NCBI RefSeq assembly: GCF_036010665.1
Contig: NZ_CP108581.1
Span: forward strand, 4,321,501-4,385,500
Origin: Microbispora sp. NBC_01189
Lineage (GTDB): Bacteria > Actinomycetota > Actinomycetes > Streptosporangiales > Streptosporangiaceae
Direction: 5' to 3'
Length of the DNA stretch: 64,000 nt
Shown: positions 26,637 to 36,497 of the stretch, piece after piece
How the letters are laid out: each line of letters starts with the position of its first letter
How positions within the stretch are numbered: position 1 is the first letter of the stretch
Translations under genes and position numbers: made by a program
The notes under the pieces: generated by a model
Database searches by the model: none
What the model saw: the letters and a program-made list of their open reading frames with translations, nothing else
What the model was told of the DNA's origin: nothing

Positions 26637-28670
26637 GTGACGGTACGTGTCATCGGCATTAACTTGAGCCACGACAGCAGTGCCTGCCTCGTGGAGAACG
26701 GGGAGATCCGGGCGGCCCTCGCGCTGGAGCGCGGCACCCGGGTGAAACGCGGGACCGTGCCGCCGCACACGTACGCCGCCGCCATGGCCGACCTGACGGG
26801 CGAGCTCCTGCGGCACGCGGGGCTGACCTCCGCCGACGTCGACTACTGGATCACCACCTCGACCGAGTCGCGCGACGACGAGGACGAGGCCGGCCTGTCC
26901 CGCGTCCTCGGCCTGCTCGTCCCGCCGGAGCGTGCCCTGCACCTGCCGCACCCCGGCCATCACCTGGCCCACGCCGCCTCCGCCTTCTACTCCTCGGGAT
27001 TCGGGGAGGCGGCGGCCCTGGTCATCGACGCGTACGGCTCGCTGCTGGGCGGCGGGCGCGAACGCGAGTCGGCGTTCCACTTCCGGCCGGGCGAGACACC
27101 CGAGTGCGTGCTGCGCACCACCCGCGACTCCGAGAGGGCCGCGGGCCACCGCCGCGACGGGGAGATCTGGCTGCCCCTCGATCTGTCGGGCGTCGGCGAG
27201 GTGTACCGCGTCGTCACCCTCGCGCTCGGCTTCCACGAGGCCGGGACCATCTACGACGACGCCGGCAAGACGATGGGACTCGCGTCGTACGGCAAACGGC
27301 TGACGAGCGAGAACCTCTTCATCGACCTGCTCCCGGACGGCGGGCTTTCCTTCGGCCGCTTCGCCGGCTCGCTGCAGGAACTGGGCGTCGCCGTACGGGA
27401 GGGCGAGGAGCTGCGGCTGGTGCCCCGCCCGCCGCGAGGCGCGTTCACCCGCTTCCACCACGACCTCGCCGCGCAGGTGCAGGCCGAGTTCGAGGACGCC
27501 TGCCTGCATCTCACCCGGGAGGTGCTGCGCCGCACGGGCAGTCGGTCGCTGGTCGCCGCCGGCGGCTGCTTCCTGAACTCGATGCTCAACACGCGCCTGC
27601 TGCGTGAGACCGAGATCGACCGGCTCTTCGTCTTCCCCGCCGCGACCGACGACGGCAACGCGGCGGGGGCGGCACTCTACGCCTACCACAACCTCACCGG
27701 TCGTCCCGCCGAGCCCGGCCCCGCGCTGAGGCACGTCTACCTCGGCCCTTCACGGACCGCGGGGCGGGACCTGCGGCCGCTCGCCGAGCGCTGGGGGCTG
27801 CCCGCGCGACGTCACGAGAGCCCGGCGCGGATCGCCGAAGCCGCGGCGGCGGCCATCGCCCGCGGCGAGATCGTGGGCTGGTTCCAGGACCGCGCGGAGT
27901 TCGGCCCGAGGTCGCTCGGCGCCCGCTCGATCCTCTGCCATCCGGGCATCCCGAGCATGAAGGACCGGCTCAACGCCCGGGTGAAGTTCCGGGAGGGCTT
28001 CCGCCCGTTCGCCGGGTCCGTCCTGGTCGAGCAGGCGCACAAGTGGTTCGACATGCCCGCCGACGAGAGTCCCTTCATGCTGCTCGTCTGTCCCGTGCTG
28101 CCCGACCGGCAGGACGAGATCAGCGAGATCACCCACATCGACGGCACCTGCCGGATCCAGACGGTCGGCGAGGACACGCCGGGGCCGTTCCGCGCGCTGC
28201 TGGAGGCGTTCGAGCGGGAGACCGGCCTGCCGCTCGTGCTCAACACCTCGTTCAACCTGCGGGGGATGCCGATCGTCGAGCGTCCGGAGGAGGCGGTCGA
28301 CTGCCTGTACGGCGCCCGGCTCGACCGGCTGTTCATCGGCGACCTGGAAATCGAGCCGGTGGACTTCGCCGGATTACGCCCGGAACGCGTCGAGACCTCC
28401 TTCCAGTGGAGCGCGAGCCGTACGGCGTCGCGCACGATGTCCGCGGCCCGCGCCGGCATCCCGGCGGAGGGCCTGGCGGTCCTGGAGCTCTGCGACGGGG
28501 CGCGCACCATGCGCGACATCGCCGCCGGGGCCGGACTCGAGGTGGACGCGGCCGTCGATCTCGCGCTCGACATGCGCCGGCACGGGCTGCTGCGCTGGGC
28601 CGGGGTGCCGGTGGTGACGCCGCCGCGCTACCCGCTCGCCCAGTACCTCCCCGACTCCCACGCCGACTGA
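26637..28670 (+). CDS. Carbamoyltransferase (NodU/CmcH/TobZ family) with a PqqD-like C-terminal extension
   Basis: The GTG at 26637 after a G-rich ribosome-binding stretch starts the family N-terminus VRVIGINLSHDSSACLVENG; an upstream in-frame TTG at 26619 is less likely. 677 residues. The Kae1-like domain (about 1-360) includes HPGHHLAHAASAF with metal/ATP-site histidines; the YrdC-like domain follows with FGPRSLGARSILCHP, FREGFRPFAGSVL and LNTSFNLRGMPIV, all typical of O-carbamoyltransferases. It should transfer a carbamoyl group from carbamoyl phosphate to a hydroxyl of the product. After about residue 600 there is an extra winged-helix-like segment (VLELCDGARTMRDIAAGAG to GLLRWAGV) resembling PqqD-type peptide-binding domains, which may recognise carrier-bound substrate. 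Confidence 0.93.
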   Translation: MTVRVIGINLSHDSSACLVENGEIRAALALERGTRVKRGTVPPHTYAAAMADLTGELLRHAGLTSADVDYWITTSTESRDDEDEAGLSRVLGLLVPPERALHLPHPGHHLAHAASAFYSSGFGEAAALVIDAYGSLLGGGRERESAFHFRPGETPECVLRTTRDSERAAGHRRDGEIWLPLDLSGVGEVYRVVTLALGFHEAGTIYDDAGKTMGLASYGKRLTSENLFIDLLPDGGLSFGRFAGSLQELGVAVREGEELRLVPRPPRGAFTRFHHDLAAQVQAEFEDACLHLTREVLRRTGSRSLVAAGGCFLNSMLNTRLLRETEIDRLFVFPAATDDGNAAGAALYAYHNLTGRPAEPGPALRHVYLGPSRTAGRDLRPLAERWGLPARRHESPARIAEAAAAAIARGEIVGWFQDRAEFGPRSLGARSILCHPGIPSMKDRLNARVKFREGFRPFAGSVLVEQAHKWFDMPADESPFMLLVCPVLPDRQDEISEITHIDGTCRIQTVGEDTPGPFRALLEAFERETGLPLVLNTSFNLRGMPIVERPEEAVDCLYGARLDRLFIGDLEIEPVDFAGLRPERVETSFQWSASRTASRTMSAARAGIPAEGLAVLELCDGARTMRDIAAGAGLEVDAAVDLALDMRRHGLLRWAGVPVVTPPRYPLAQYLPDSHAD

Positions 28671-28705
28671 CGGCGACGAGGCACCGGCCCGTACGGGGCG
28701 CGGTC

Positions 28706-31700
28706 CTACCGGTCCGGGTGACCGGCGGCGGCCGCGACGGTCCGGGTGAACCGTCCGGCCAGGGCCCGCGCGGTGGCGGCGGTGAACAGGTCCGGACGGT
28801 AGTGGAGCAGGCCGTTCAGCTCGCCGTCACCCTCTTCTACTGTGACCAGCAGATCGAGGGCGTTGCCGCCCTGCCCCGACCGGAGCGGCGTGCTCTCCAG
28901 GCCCGGCAGGCCGCCCCGGTCGCCGTGCGCGGCGAGTGACTGGAACCCCACCTGCGCGACGGGAGTGCGGGCGAGGTCGCGCGGTGGCCGCAGCGCGGCG
29001 ACGAGATGGTCGAACGGCAGCGCCTGATGCCGGTAGGCGCCCAGCGCGGTCGTGCGGACGCGGCGCAGCACCTCCCCGAATGCGGGCTCGCCCTCGAACC
29101 GCATCCGCAGGGCGAGCGTGTTCACGAACATCCCGACGAGCCGCTGCGTCTCCACCGACTGGCGGTGGCTCGCGAAGGTGGCGACGACGAAGTCGTCCTG
29201 CCCCGAAAGATCCCTGATGGTCACGGCGAACGCGGCCAGCAGCGCCATGTAGGAGGTGGCGTCCGCCCGTACGGCCACGCCCGCCAGCGCGCGGGCGACC
29301 GGGGCGGGCACGGTGAAGCCCACGACCGCGTCGACGGACTCCTCCGGCACGCGGCGAGGGAAGTCGGTCGGCAGGTCCAGCACCAGGGGCGCGCCGTCCA
29401 GTTCCGCGCGCCAGTAGTCGAGATGCGCGCGCAGCGTCTCGGCGTGCGACGCCCCGCGCTGCCACACCGCGTAGTCCGCGTACCGCACGGTCAGCGGGGC
29501 GAGGGCGGGGGTGGCCCCGGCGGCGCGTGCCCGGTAGCAGGCGCGCAGGTCACTCCAGAGCACGTCCATCGACCAGTCGTCGGCGACGATGTGGTGAACC
29601 ACGATCAGCAGCACGTGGTGCCCGGGGCCCAGGCGCAGCAGCGTCGTCCGCAGCAGCGGCCCCTTGCCGAGACGGAACGGCCGGCGCGCCTCCCGCTCGA
29701 CCAGCGCGTCGACCACGCCGGCGCTCTCTTCGGCGTCGATCACGTCGAAGACGCAGACCGTGTCCTCCGCGACCACCTGGTACGGCACGCCGCGGTCGTC
29801 GTGGAACGTGGTGCGCAGCGCCGGCTGCCGCCGGACCACGTCGGCGAGGGCGGCGCGCAGCGCGGCGACGTCGAGCGGGCCACGCAGCCGATACGCCTCG
29901 AAGAGGGTGTAGTCGGTGCTCCCGGGCATGATCCGGTCGAGCAGCCACAGCCGTTCCTGCGCGAAGGCCAGTGGATACCGCGCCCTGGGCGCGGCGGCGG
30001 TGACCGGCCCGTCCGCCGCGGCGGCGGCGTCGACGACCTCGGCGAGGGCCTCGACGGTCGTCGCGGCGAGCAGGTCGGCCACGCTCACCTCGCGGCCGAA
30101 CTCCTCGCGGACCCGCGCGCAGATCCTCGCGGCCGACAGGGAGTGGCCGCCGAGTTCGACGAACCCGTCCCTGACCCCGATGGGCGAGACGCCGAGCACG
30201 CTCCGCCAGATCTCGACGAGCCGGCGCTCGGTGCCGGTCCGGGGTCCGGGTGGGAGCGGGCCGCCGGCCTCCGGCCGTACGGGAACGGCCGCGAGCGCGT
30301 CGTGGTCGATCTTGCCGTTCGGCGTGAGGGGGATCGCGCCGACCGTGACGATCCGCGCGGGCACCGCCCAGGACGGCAGCACCTCACGCAGGCGGGCCGT
30401 CACCCTGCCGGGGTCGGACGCCGCGCCGGGCGCGGGGACGACGTAGGCGACGATGCTCGCCTCCCCGTCCACCAGCTCGCGCCGTCCGACGACCACGTCC
30501 CGCACGCCGGCGGCGGCGCGCAGCGCCGTCTCCACCTCGCCGGGCTCCACCCGGTGGCCGCGCACCTTGAGCTGCCGGTCGGCCCGGCCCTCGAACACCA
30601 GGTCGCCGTCCGGGAGGGTCCTCACCAGATCGCCCGTACGGTAGGCGCGTCCGCCACCGCCGGCGGGGTCGGGGACGAAGCGCGCCGACTCGCTCGCGGG
30701 GGCGCCGATGTATCCCCGCGCCACGCCGGTGCCCGCGACGACCAGCTCTCCCGTGCCGCTCGCGGCCGGCCGGCCGTCCTCGTCCACGACGTACAGCCGG
30801 TTGCCGGTGACCGCGCGGCCGATCGGGGTCCGTCCGGCCCGGTCGCCCCCGACGCGCGGCACCGGGTGGAGCGTGCAGCAGATGGTGGCCTCGGCGGGAC
30901 CGTACCCGTTCACGACGGTCAGCCGGGGGCGGGCCTCCATGAGGTCCTGCAGGACGCCGAGGGGGATGGGCTCGACGCCGACCAGCAGCCGGGCCAGCCC
31001 CGCGCAGGCCTCCGGGTCCGTACGGAGGAGGGCGAGCAGGTCGGGGAGGAACGCGCCGGGCACGTAGGCGCTGCCGACCTCGGCGTAGGACAGGAAGCCG
31101 GCGAGTCGGGGCCCCTCCAGGCGGCACTCGTCCGGGACCACCACGACCGTCCCGCCGTGCAGCAGGGGGCTCCACGACTCCCAGACCGACACGTCGAAGC
31201 TCGGCCGGGTCCACCACGAGCCGCGGTGCGCGGACCCGGCGGGCGCGAGCCGATCGAGGTCGGCGACGAGGTTCAGCACGCTGTGATGCTCGACCTCCAC
31301 CCCCTTGGGCACGCCGGTCGAGCCCGACGTGTGGATGACGTACGCGACGTCCCCGGGGTGGAAGGATTCGGGTTCGCACGAGCCCGCCGGGGACTCGTCC
31401 GGCGTGAGGATCGGGCACGGGCCGTCGCTCGCGGGCCGCTCGGCCACGCACACCCGGGCGCCGCAGTGGCCGAGCATCGCAAGCGTCCGCCGCCGGGGCT
31501 GCCGCGGGTCGAGCGGGACGTAGGCGCCGCCGATCAGCAGGGTGGCGATGGTCGCGACGACGGCGTCCCGCCCGGGGGAGAACAGCACGCCGACCCGGTC
31601 ACCGCGTCCGGCGCCGCGCTCGGCGAGGACGGCGGCGAGCCGCGAAGCCCGCCGTACGAGGCCGGCGTAGGAGAGGACACCACCGGAGTCGGACACTGCG

Positions 31701-31768
31701 GGCCTGTCCGGCGCCTCCCGGGCGGTCCGCAGAACCGACTCGACCAGAGATGCGCCCTGCCACGCCAC
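28706..31768 (-). CDS. NRPS A-PCP-C, separate from the main operon
   Basis: The 1020-residue protein starts at GTG 31768 and ends 35 bp from the carbamoyltransferase stop, so the two genes are convergent. The A domain (about 1-500) has [37 protein letters not shown] and NGKID. Pocket residues read by eye are D-V-W-Y-L-G-G-I-C-K, which I cannot assign. A PCP (LGGHSLSA, about 545) and a C domain (about 590-1010, HHIVADDWS) follow. Ending on a C domain means it hands its aminoacyl group to a PCP on another protein. It could be the first amino-acid module or could charge the A-less C-PCP-C protein. A TTGACA hexamer lies upstream on the minus strand (31812-31807) without a convincing -10. Confidence 0.92.
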   Translation of the reverse strand: MAWQGASLVESVLRTAREAPDRPAVSDSGGVLSYAGLVRRASRLAAVLAERGAGRGDRVGVLFSPGRDAVVATIATLLIGGAYVPLDPRQPRRRTLAMLGHCGARVCVAERPASDGPCPILTPDESPAGSCEPESFHPGDVAYVIHTSGSTGVPKGVEVEHHSVLNLVADLDRLAPAGSAHRGSWWTRPSFDVSVWESWSPLLHGGTVVVVPDECRLEGPRLAGFLSYAEVGSAYVPGAFLPDLLALLRTDPEACAGLARLLVGVEPIPLGVLQDLMEARPRLTVVNGYGPAEATICCTLHPVPRVGGDRAGRTPIGRAVTGNRLYVVDEDGRPAASGTGELVVAGTGVARGYIGAPASESARFVPDPAGGGGRAYRTGDLVRTLPDGDLVFEGRADRQLKVRGHRVEPGEVETALRAAAGVRDVVVGRRELVDGEASIVAYVVPAPGAASDPGRVTARLREVLPSWAVPARIVTVGAIPLTPNGKIDHDALAAVPVRPEAGGPLPPGPRTGTERRLVEIWRSVLGVSPIGVRDGFVELGGHSLSAARICARVREEFGREVSVADLLAATTVEALAEVVDAAAAADGPVTAAAPRARYPLAFAQERLWLLDRIMPGSTDYTLFEAYRLRGPLDVAALRAALADVVRRQPALRTTFHDDRGVPYQVVAEDTVCVFDVIDAEESAGVVDALVEREARRPFRLGKGPLLRTTLLRLGPGHHVLLIVVHHIVADDWSMDVLWSDLRACYRARAAGATPALAPLTVRYADYAVWQRGASHAETLRAHLDYWRAELDGAPLVLDLPTDFPRRVPEESVDAVVGFTVPAPVARALAGVAVRADATSYMALLAAFAVTIRDLSGQDDFVVATFASHRQSVETQRLVGMFVNTLALRMRFEGEPAFGEVLRRVRTTALGAYRHQALPFDHLVAALRPPRDLARTPVAQVGFQSLAAHGDRGGLPGLESTPLRSGQGGNALDLLVTVEEGDGELNGLLHYRPDLFTAATARALAGRFTRTVAAAAGHPDR

Positions 31769-31969
31769 GTCGGCCGTCCCTTAGGTCGTGTCCACCGCCA
31801 TAAGGCTGTCAAAGGCAGGATACGGGCCGCCGTGGTGTCCCTGTCCAGGCATGCCGGCATCCCCGGAAGAAGGAACGCGCGATGGCGAGGCGTAGATCCA
31901 TCGGGCTTCCGGAGGCCGCCGTGGACCGGACGCCTACGACGCGGGGACCCGGCCGAGGACTTCGCGGGC

Positions 31970-32117
31970 CGACCGCGCGACGGAAGTCGATGTGCGGGAA
32001 CGCCCTCGCCATCCGCAGCGCGGCGAGCGAGATCTCGTCGGCGAGGTCGGGGAACCGCTCCCGCGCCGCCTGGATACCGCGCATCACGAACTCGAAGTGC
32101 GCGAAGTCGTACCTCTC
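31970..32117 (-). pseudogene. Possible gene remnant, inverted relative to the neighbouring amidohydrolase fragment
   Basis: Read on the minus strand, this stretch gives protein-like text (ERYDFAHFEFVMRGI, then FPDLADEISLAALRMA, then AFPHIDFRR), while the plus strand here gives Arg/Ser-rich nonsense. It ends where the plus-strand amidohydrolase similarity begins (about 32118). It looks like the end of another gene joined by rearrangement. I do not recognise the family. Confidence 0.3.
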
Positions 32118-32731
32118 GCCCCGCGCGCTGCTGATCGCCCCGAAGATGGGCCGGGTGGGCCTGCCGGAGTCGTGGCAGATGGACCCGCGCCACGTGGCCG
32201 ACGCCGTGCAGGCCCGGCCCGACCGCTTCAGCGGCCTCATCGGGCTTGACCCCTACGCCGGCATGCGGGGCGTGCGGGAGCTGGAGAAATGGGTCCGCGA
32301 GTATGGCTTCGTCGGCGCCCATCTCTACCCGCACTGGTTCGAACTGCCGCCCGACGACGCCCGCTACTACCCGCTCTACGCGAAGTGCGCCGAGCTGGGC
32401 GTCCCGATCCAGATGCAGGTCGGCCACTGCCTCCGCTACAGCGACGAGCATCCACATCGGCTGGCCGTGGACCGAGGAGATGATCGCGGTCGCGTACAAG
32501 CACCCGAACGTCTACATCGGTGTGGACGCCTACGCGCCCCGGCACCGGGACCCCAAGCTCGTCCGCTACGCCAACACCTTCGGCCAGGACAAGGTGCTCT
32601 TCGGCACCGACTTCCCGGTGATCCCGCACCGGCGCGCCCGCACCGAGATCGCCGAGCTGGGCCTCCGTCCCGGCTCCGAGCGCAAGCTCCTGCGCGACAA
32701 CGCCCTCCGCGTGTACGACCTGCCCGACTGA
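32118..32731 (+). pseudogene. Amidohydrolase (amidohydro_2 type) pseudogene, truncated and frameshifted
   Basis: Frame 1 from about 32118 to 32450 encodes LLIAPKMGRVGLPESWQ, FSGLIGLDPYAGMRG and GAHLYPHWFELPPDDARYYP, a metal-dependent hydrolase barrel. At about 32450 the similarity jumps to another frame (HIGWPWTEEMIAVAYKHPNV, then FGQDKVLFGTDFPVIP) and continues to the TGA at 32731. The segment that should lie between YSDE and HIGWPW (roughly 20 residues) is missing, and there is no proper N-terminus. So the gene has lost its 5' end and carries an internal deletion with frameshift. Its relation to the neighbouring NRPS cluster is unclear. Confidence 0.75.
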
Positions 32732-32842
32732 TCAGCCGTGTCCGGGGAGACGACCCGTGCACCCAGAACGCCGGCCCGGCGGCACGACGTGACGGACGAG
32801 CAGGCCAGGCAGGCCCACGCGAACACCGAGTGATCCAGGGTT

Positions 32843-33541
32843 CTAGACCGCGGAGGGCACCGGCGCCGCGGTGGTGCGGCGGTCCTCCTGGAAACGTGTG
32901 ATCGACAGGACGACCGCGACGGCGAGGGCGGCGGTGACGATGTACGCGGCGTTGACGGCGATGTCGAAAAGCGCGGCCTCCCGCATTTCCGGCAGCTCCT
33001 CGGCGTTCAGGTATCTGCGGCCCACTCCCTTGGCGATCCACATGCTGATTAGCCACGCCAGCCACCAGGCCCAGATCAGTCCGGACCGGCGGGCGGTCGC
33101 GAGGTTTCCGGTCTCCTCGACGGCGCCGGGCTTCGACGCCGTCCAGATGTCGTCGACGATCTGCTTGGGATACCACCAGCAGAGGATCGGGAAGCCCCAG
33201 CCGAAGACCAGCCAGGGCCGGGCGCGCCGCTGCGGCCACGGGCTCAGCGTCTCGGCGTTCGTCCGGGCCCGGAAGAGCCAGATCAGGAACACGACCGCGG
33301 TGGCGACGTAGACGACGGTCTCCACCAGGCCCGACAGGGCGTACAGCGCGTCGCTGGCGTCGCCGTCCGCCTGGGAGGCGGAGGCGGGGTCGGCGAGGAA
33401 CCTGTCGATGAGCAGGGCCCGCTGCACGTCGACGGCGGAGGAGAGCACGCTCACCAGGGCGTCAGCGGCCAGCAGCACGACCGCCGCCGTCCCCAGGTTT
33501 CGGATCGGCCGCAGCGGCACGGGCGGTGCTGTGGGATACAC
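32843..33541 (-). CDS. DUF4328 membrane protein
   Basis: The 232-residue protein has four to five hydrophobic segments (AAVVLLAADALVSVL, LVETVVYVATAVVFLIWLF, GLIWAWWLAWLISMWIA, AAYIVTAALAVAVVL) and the DUF4328 pattern LFRARTNAE followed by a Trp/Pro-rich loop (WLVFGWGFPILCWWYPKQIV). This family is widespread in actinomycetes and has no assigned function. It is divergent from the hydrolase at 33664. Confidence 0.85.
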   Translation of the reverse strand: MYPTAPPVPLRPIRNLGTAAVVLLAADALVSVLSSAVDVQRALLIDRFLADPASASQADGDASDALYALSGLVETVVYVATAVVFLIWLFRARTNAETLSPWPQRRARPWLVFGWGFPILCWWYPKQIVDDIWTASKPGAVEETGNLATARRSGLIWAWWLAWLISMWIAKGVGRRYLNAEELPEMREAALFDIAVNAAYIVTAALAVAVVLSITRFQEDRRTTAAPVPSAV

Positions 33542-33663
33542 GGAGAACTCCTCAAGGGCGGTGAGGAATCATCATTCACCGCCGTACGACCGTGATCACC
33601 CGAATTCCCAGTTCGTGATCATTTCTCTCGGGGCGGCTCCGGTGGGCTCGCTAGGGTGTGGTG

Positions 33664-34475
33664 ATGGATGCGAAGCTCGACGATGTCCCGGTGCACGTCG
33701 TCGAGCACGGCGGCGGAATGCCCGTTCTGGCGTTGCACGGCGCGGGCGTGGACCATCGGGAGATTGCCGGAGCTTTGGAACCCGTGTTCCGTGACCGGCC
33801 CGGCTATCGGCGCATTTATCCGGACCTGCCGGGAATGGGGCGCACCCCGTTGCCGGACTGGTTCCGTGGCTCCGACGACACCCTCGATGTCGTGCTCGGC
33901 CTGATCGACGCTCTTGCCGGTGACGAGCCGTTCGCGGTCGTCGGCCACTCCTTCGGCGCGTACCTCGCGAGGGCCGTCGCCGACCGGCGCCCGGAGCGGG
34001 TCGCGGGACTGGCGCTGATCTGCCCCATCGGCGAGGAGGCGGGCGACGTGCCCGCGCACGCGGTGCTGCACGGCTCGGACAGCGTGGCCGACGCGCTGAG
34101 CCCGGACGAGCAGGCGCAGTCCGCGACTACTTCGTGGTGCGGACGCCCGCCATGGTGGAGCGGTTCCGGGAGTACGTGGCTCCGGCCCTGCCCCTCGTCG
34201 ACGGCGACGGCCTTGGGCGGATCTCCGAGCACTGGCAACTGAGCGAGGCCCCCGCGGAGACGTCCCCGTACACCGGACCGGTGCTGATCCTCGCCGGGCG
34301 CCAGGACGGCACGGTCGGGTACGCCGGTCCGTGGGAACTGGTGGAGCGGTATCCGCGTGCCACGTTCGCCGTCCTGGACCGGGCCGGTCACGCGCTGCCG
34401 CACGAACAGTCCGGGCTGTTCACCGCCCTCGTCGCCGAATGGCTCGACCGGGTTGACGAGCGTCTCGCCATGTGA
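33664..34475 (+). pseudogene. Alpha/beta hydrolase with a single frameshift
   Basis: The N-terminal part (ATG 33664) has the fold's hallmarks: LALHGAGVDHREIAG (oxyanion region), RIYPDLPGMGRTP and the nucleophile elbow VVGHSFGAYLARA. The frame breaks at about 34115-34122: DEQAQ continues as nonsense, while the +1 frame reads VRDYFVVRTPAMVERFREYV and carries on with GPVLILAGRQDGTVGY and DRAGHALPHEQ (catalytic Asp and His) to the stop at 34475. One base inserted or deleted explains it. All catalytic residues are present across the two frames, so this is either a very recent mutation or a sequencing error. Confidence 0.85.
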
Positions 34476-34744
34476 CCGCGCAGGCGGCCCTTGGCGGAGT
34501 CGTTCACGGAGACCCGGTGCGGGCGAGCCCGCGAAGGCCGCCGCTCTGGCTGATGCCGGACGACCTGCGGGCCCACACGTCCTCGCCGGGCTTCGGCGCC
34601 GGCCGCAGGCCCGCCTGGTCGGGTGGAGAGGACCTTACGTCACGAACCTGTCACGCTCTGTCGGTTCCGGCTGATTTTCCGTACGCCGGATGTGATGGTC
34701 CAGCCAGGTACAGGTGATCCGTACGGCTGGCAGGGAGTGGCGCG

Positions 34745-35962
34745 ATGGCGAGGGGTCCGTTCGGGTATGCGGTCATCGACGTGGAGACGACCGGGCTGGC
34801 ATCCAGACGGCACGATCGTGTCATCGAGATCGGAGTCGTCCACCTCACGCCCGCGGGTGAGGTGACCGGTGAGTGGACGACCCTCGTCAATCCCGAACGC
34901 GATCTCGGTCCTCAGCACATCCATGGGGTCAGGGCTGCCGACGTACGGCACGCGCCTACTTTCGCCGACGTCGCCGGGATCGTCATCGAACTCCTGCGCG
35001 GACGTGTGGTGGTCGCGCACAACCTGCCCTTCGATGTCGGCTTCGTCGCGCAGGAGTTCGCCCGTCTCGGTGCTGCCGCCCCGCTCCGCCGTGACCTCGG
35101 TGTCTGCACCATGGCCGAGGCGATCCGGTATCTCCCGCAGGCTCCCCGCTCGCTCGCGGCCTGCTGCGCCGTGGCCGACATCCCTCTCAACGGTCATCAC
35201 GACGCGCTCATCGACGCCCGGGCCTGCGCCGCGCTCCTGCGACACTATCTGGACCTCGCCGCCCCGGCCGACCCCTGGCGGGACCTGCTGCACACCGCGG
35301 TACGAACCCCATGGCCGCACCTCCCGCCCACCGGCGCCCCGTGGGTACGGCGCGGCGTCTCCGCCGATCGCGATGGTCACTTCCTGGCACGCATCGTCGA
35401 CCGGCTTCCCCGGGTGCCGCATCCGGCCGCGGCGGACTCCTACCTCGCACTCCTGGACCAGGTGCTTCTCGATCACCACATCTCCGCGTCGGAGGCCGAC
35501 GCCCTGGTCACGCTCGCCACGGACCTCGGCCTGAGCCGCGAGGACCTGAACCAGCTGCACCACGACTACCTCGCCGCGCTCGCCGAGGCGGCGCTCGCGG
35601 ACGGCGTCGTCACCGTGGCCGAACGCCGTGAGCTGGATCTGGTCGCCACACTCCTCGATCTCTCATCCACGGCGGTCGACGAAGCCCTGACCCGTTCGAG
35701 GGACGAGAAGTTGCCGGCCGTTCAGCGGTTCCGGCTGGCCCCCGGAGACCTGATCGTGTTCACCGGGGAGATGGACGGCGGCCGGGACGCCTGGGAGGCC
35801 CGTGCCCGCCAGGCCGGGTACGTCCCGCACCCCACCGTGACAAAGAAGGTGCGACTCCTCGTCGCCGCGGATCCTGACACGCTCTCGGGAAAGGCCCGCA
35901 AGGCCCGGGCGTACGGGCTCCCCATCGTCACGCCCGACGCCTTCAGCTGCATGATCGGCTGA
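34745..35962 (+). CDS. DnaQ-like 3'-5' exonuclease with TerB-like and BRCT-like regions
   Basis: The 405-residue protein has an N-terminal DEDDh exonuclease domain (about 6-170): VIDVETTG (Asp/Glu pair), HNLPFDVGF (third acidic residue) and HHDALIDARA (His and Asp). The middle (about 235-325) is helical with two acidic ALADGVVTVAERRELD-type segments reminiscent of TerB. The C-terminus (about 330-405) is BRCT-like: GDLIVFTGEMDGGRDAWE then TKKVRLLVAADPDTLSGKARKA. This architecture is known from actinobacterial DNA polymerase III epsilon-like exonucleases of uncertain role in repair. A GGGAG ribosome-binding site precedes the ATG. Upstream, 34476-34744 holds no recognisable gene. Confidence 0.9.
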   Translation: MARGPFGYAVIDVETTGLASRRHDRVIEIGVVHLTPAGEVTGEWTTLVNPERDLGPQHIHGVRAADVRHAPTFADVAGIVIELLRGRVVVAHNLPFDVGFVAQEFARLGAAAPLRRDLGVCTMAEAIRYLPQAPRSLAACCAVADIPLNGHHDALIDARACAALLRHYLDLAAPADPWRDLLHTAVRTPWPHLPPTGAPWVRRGVSADRDGHFLARIVDRLPRVPHPAAADSYLALLDQVLLDHHISASEADALVTLATDLGLSREDLNQLHHDYLAALAEAALADGVVTVAERRELDLVATLLDLSSTAVDEALTRSRDEKLPAVQRFRLAPGDLIVFTGEMDGGRDAWEARARQAGYVPHPTVTKKVRLLVAADPDTLSGKARKARAYGLPIVTPDAFSCMIG

Positions 35963-36485
35963 TCGTGTCGTGTCGCCCCCGGCGAGAACCAGCCGCGACC
36001 CTTTGAGTCTGTGTCCTTTCGGGGGAAGTAAGGACCTCTCCCATAGACCGTCACACGATGGCTCGCTTTGTGCCAGATGCCCATCACTGATCGTCACGAG
36101 TTACACCACCCGAAGACCAAAGTCGCGCTCGTCGAGCAGGCGGGTGGGCACCACAGCGCGCTGGCCCCGATCGGCCGCCTGCTCGACGCCGCCGAGGTGG
36201 CGGGCGCCGTCGTCTACCTGGGCTCCGCCGCCGCGCAGGACGCCGGCCGCCGTGCGGACTTCCGGCCCGGATTCGTACGGCGTGCCAGACGCGGCGACGG
36301 CCACTTCGCGGCCTCTCCGAACCTGCCCGGCCGAGCATGCCAACGCGTACGGACCGCGGGCAAACGACTTTGAAGAGCGATGCCGGATGGGCCTGAAAGC
36401 CTGATTTCGGCCGTCCGCACGGTGGCAATGGTAATTCTTCACATCCAAATGATTTCAGTAGTGAGCTGGCCATTAGGTACTGTCG
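35963..36485. other. Intergenic region with a possible SDR fragment
   Basis: No convincing intact gene. A short plus-strand stretch at about 36165-36240 encodes PIGRLLDAAEVAGAVVYLGS, which resembles the C-terminal part of short-chain dehydrogenases (GRLGEPEEVAxAVxFLAS), but both ends are lost. The last 90 bp are AT-rich and may hold the acyltransferase promoter. Confidence 0.35.
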
Positions 36486-36497
36486 TTGATCGCTAGC

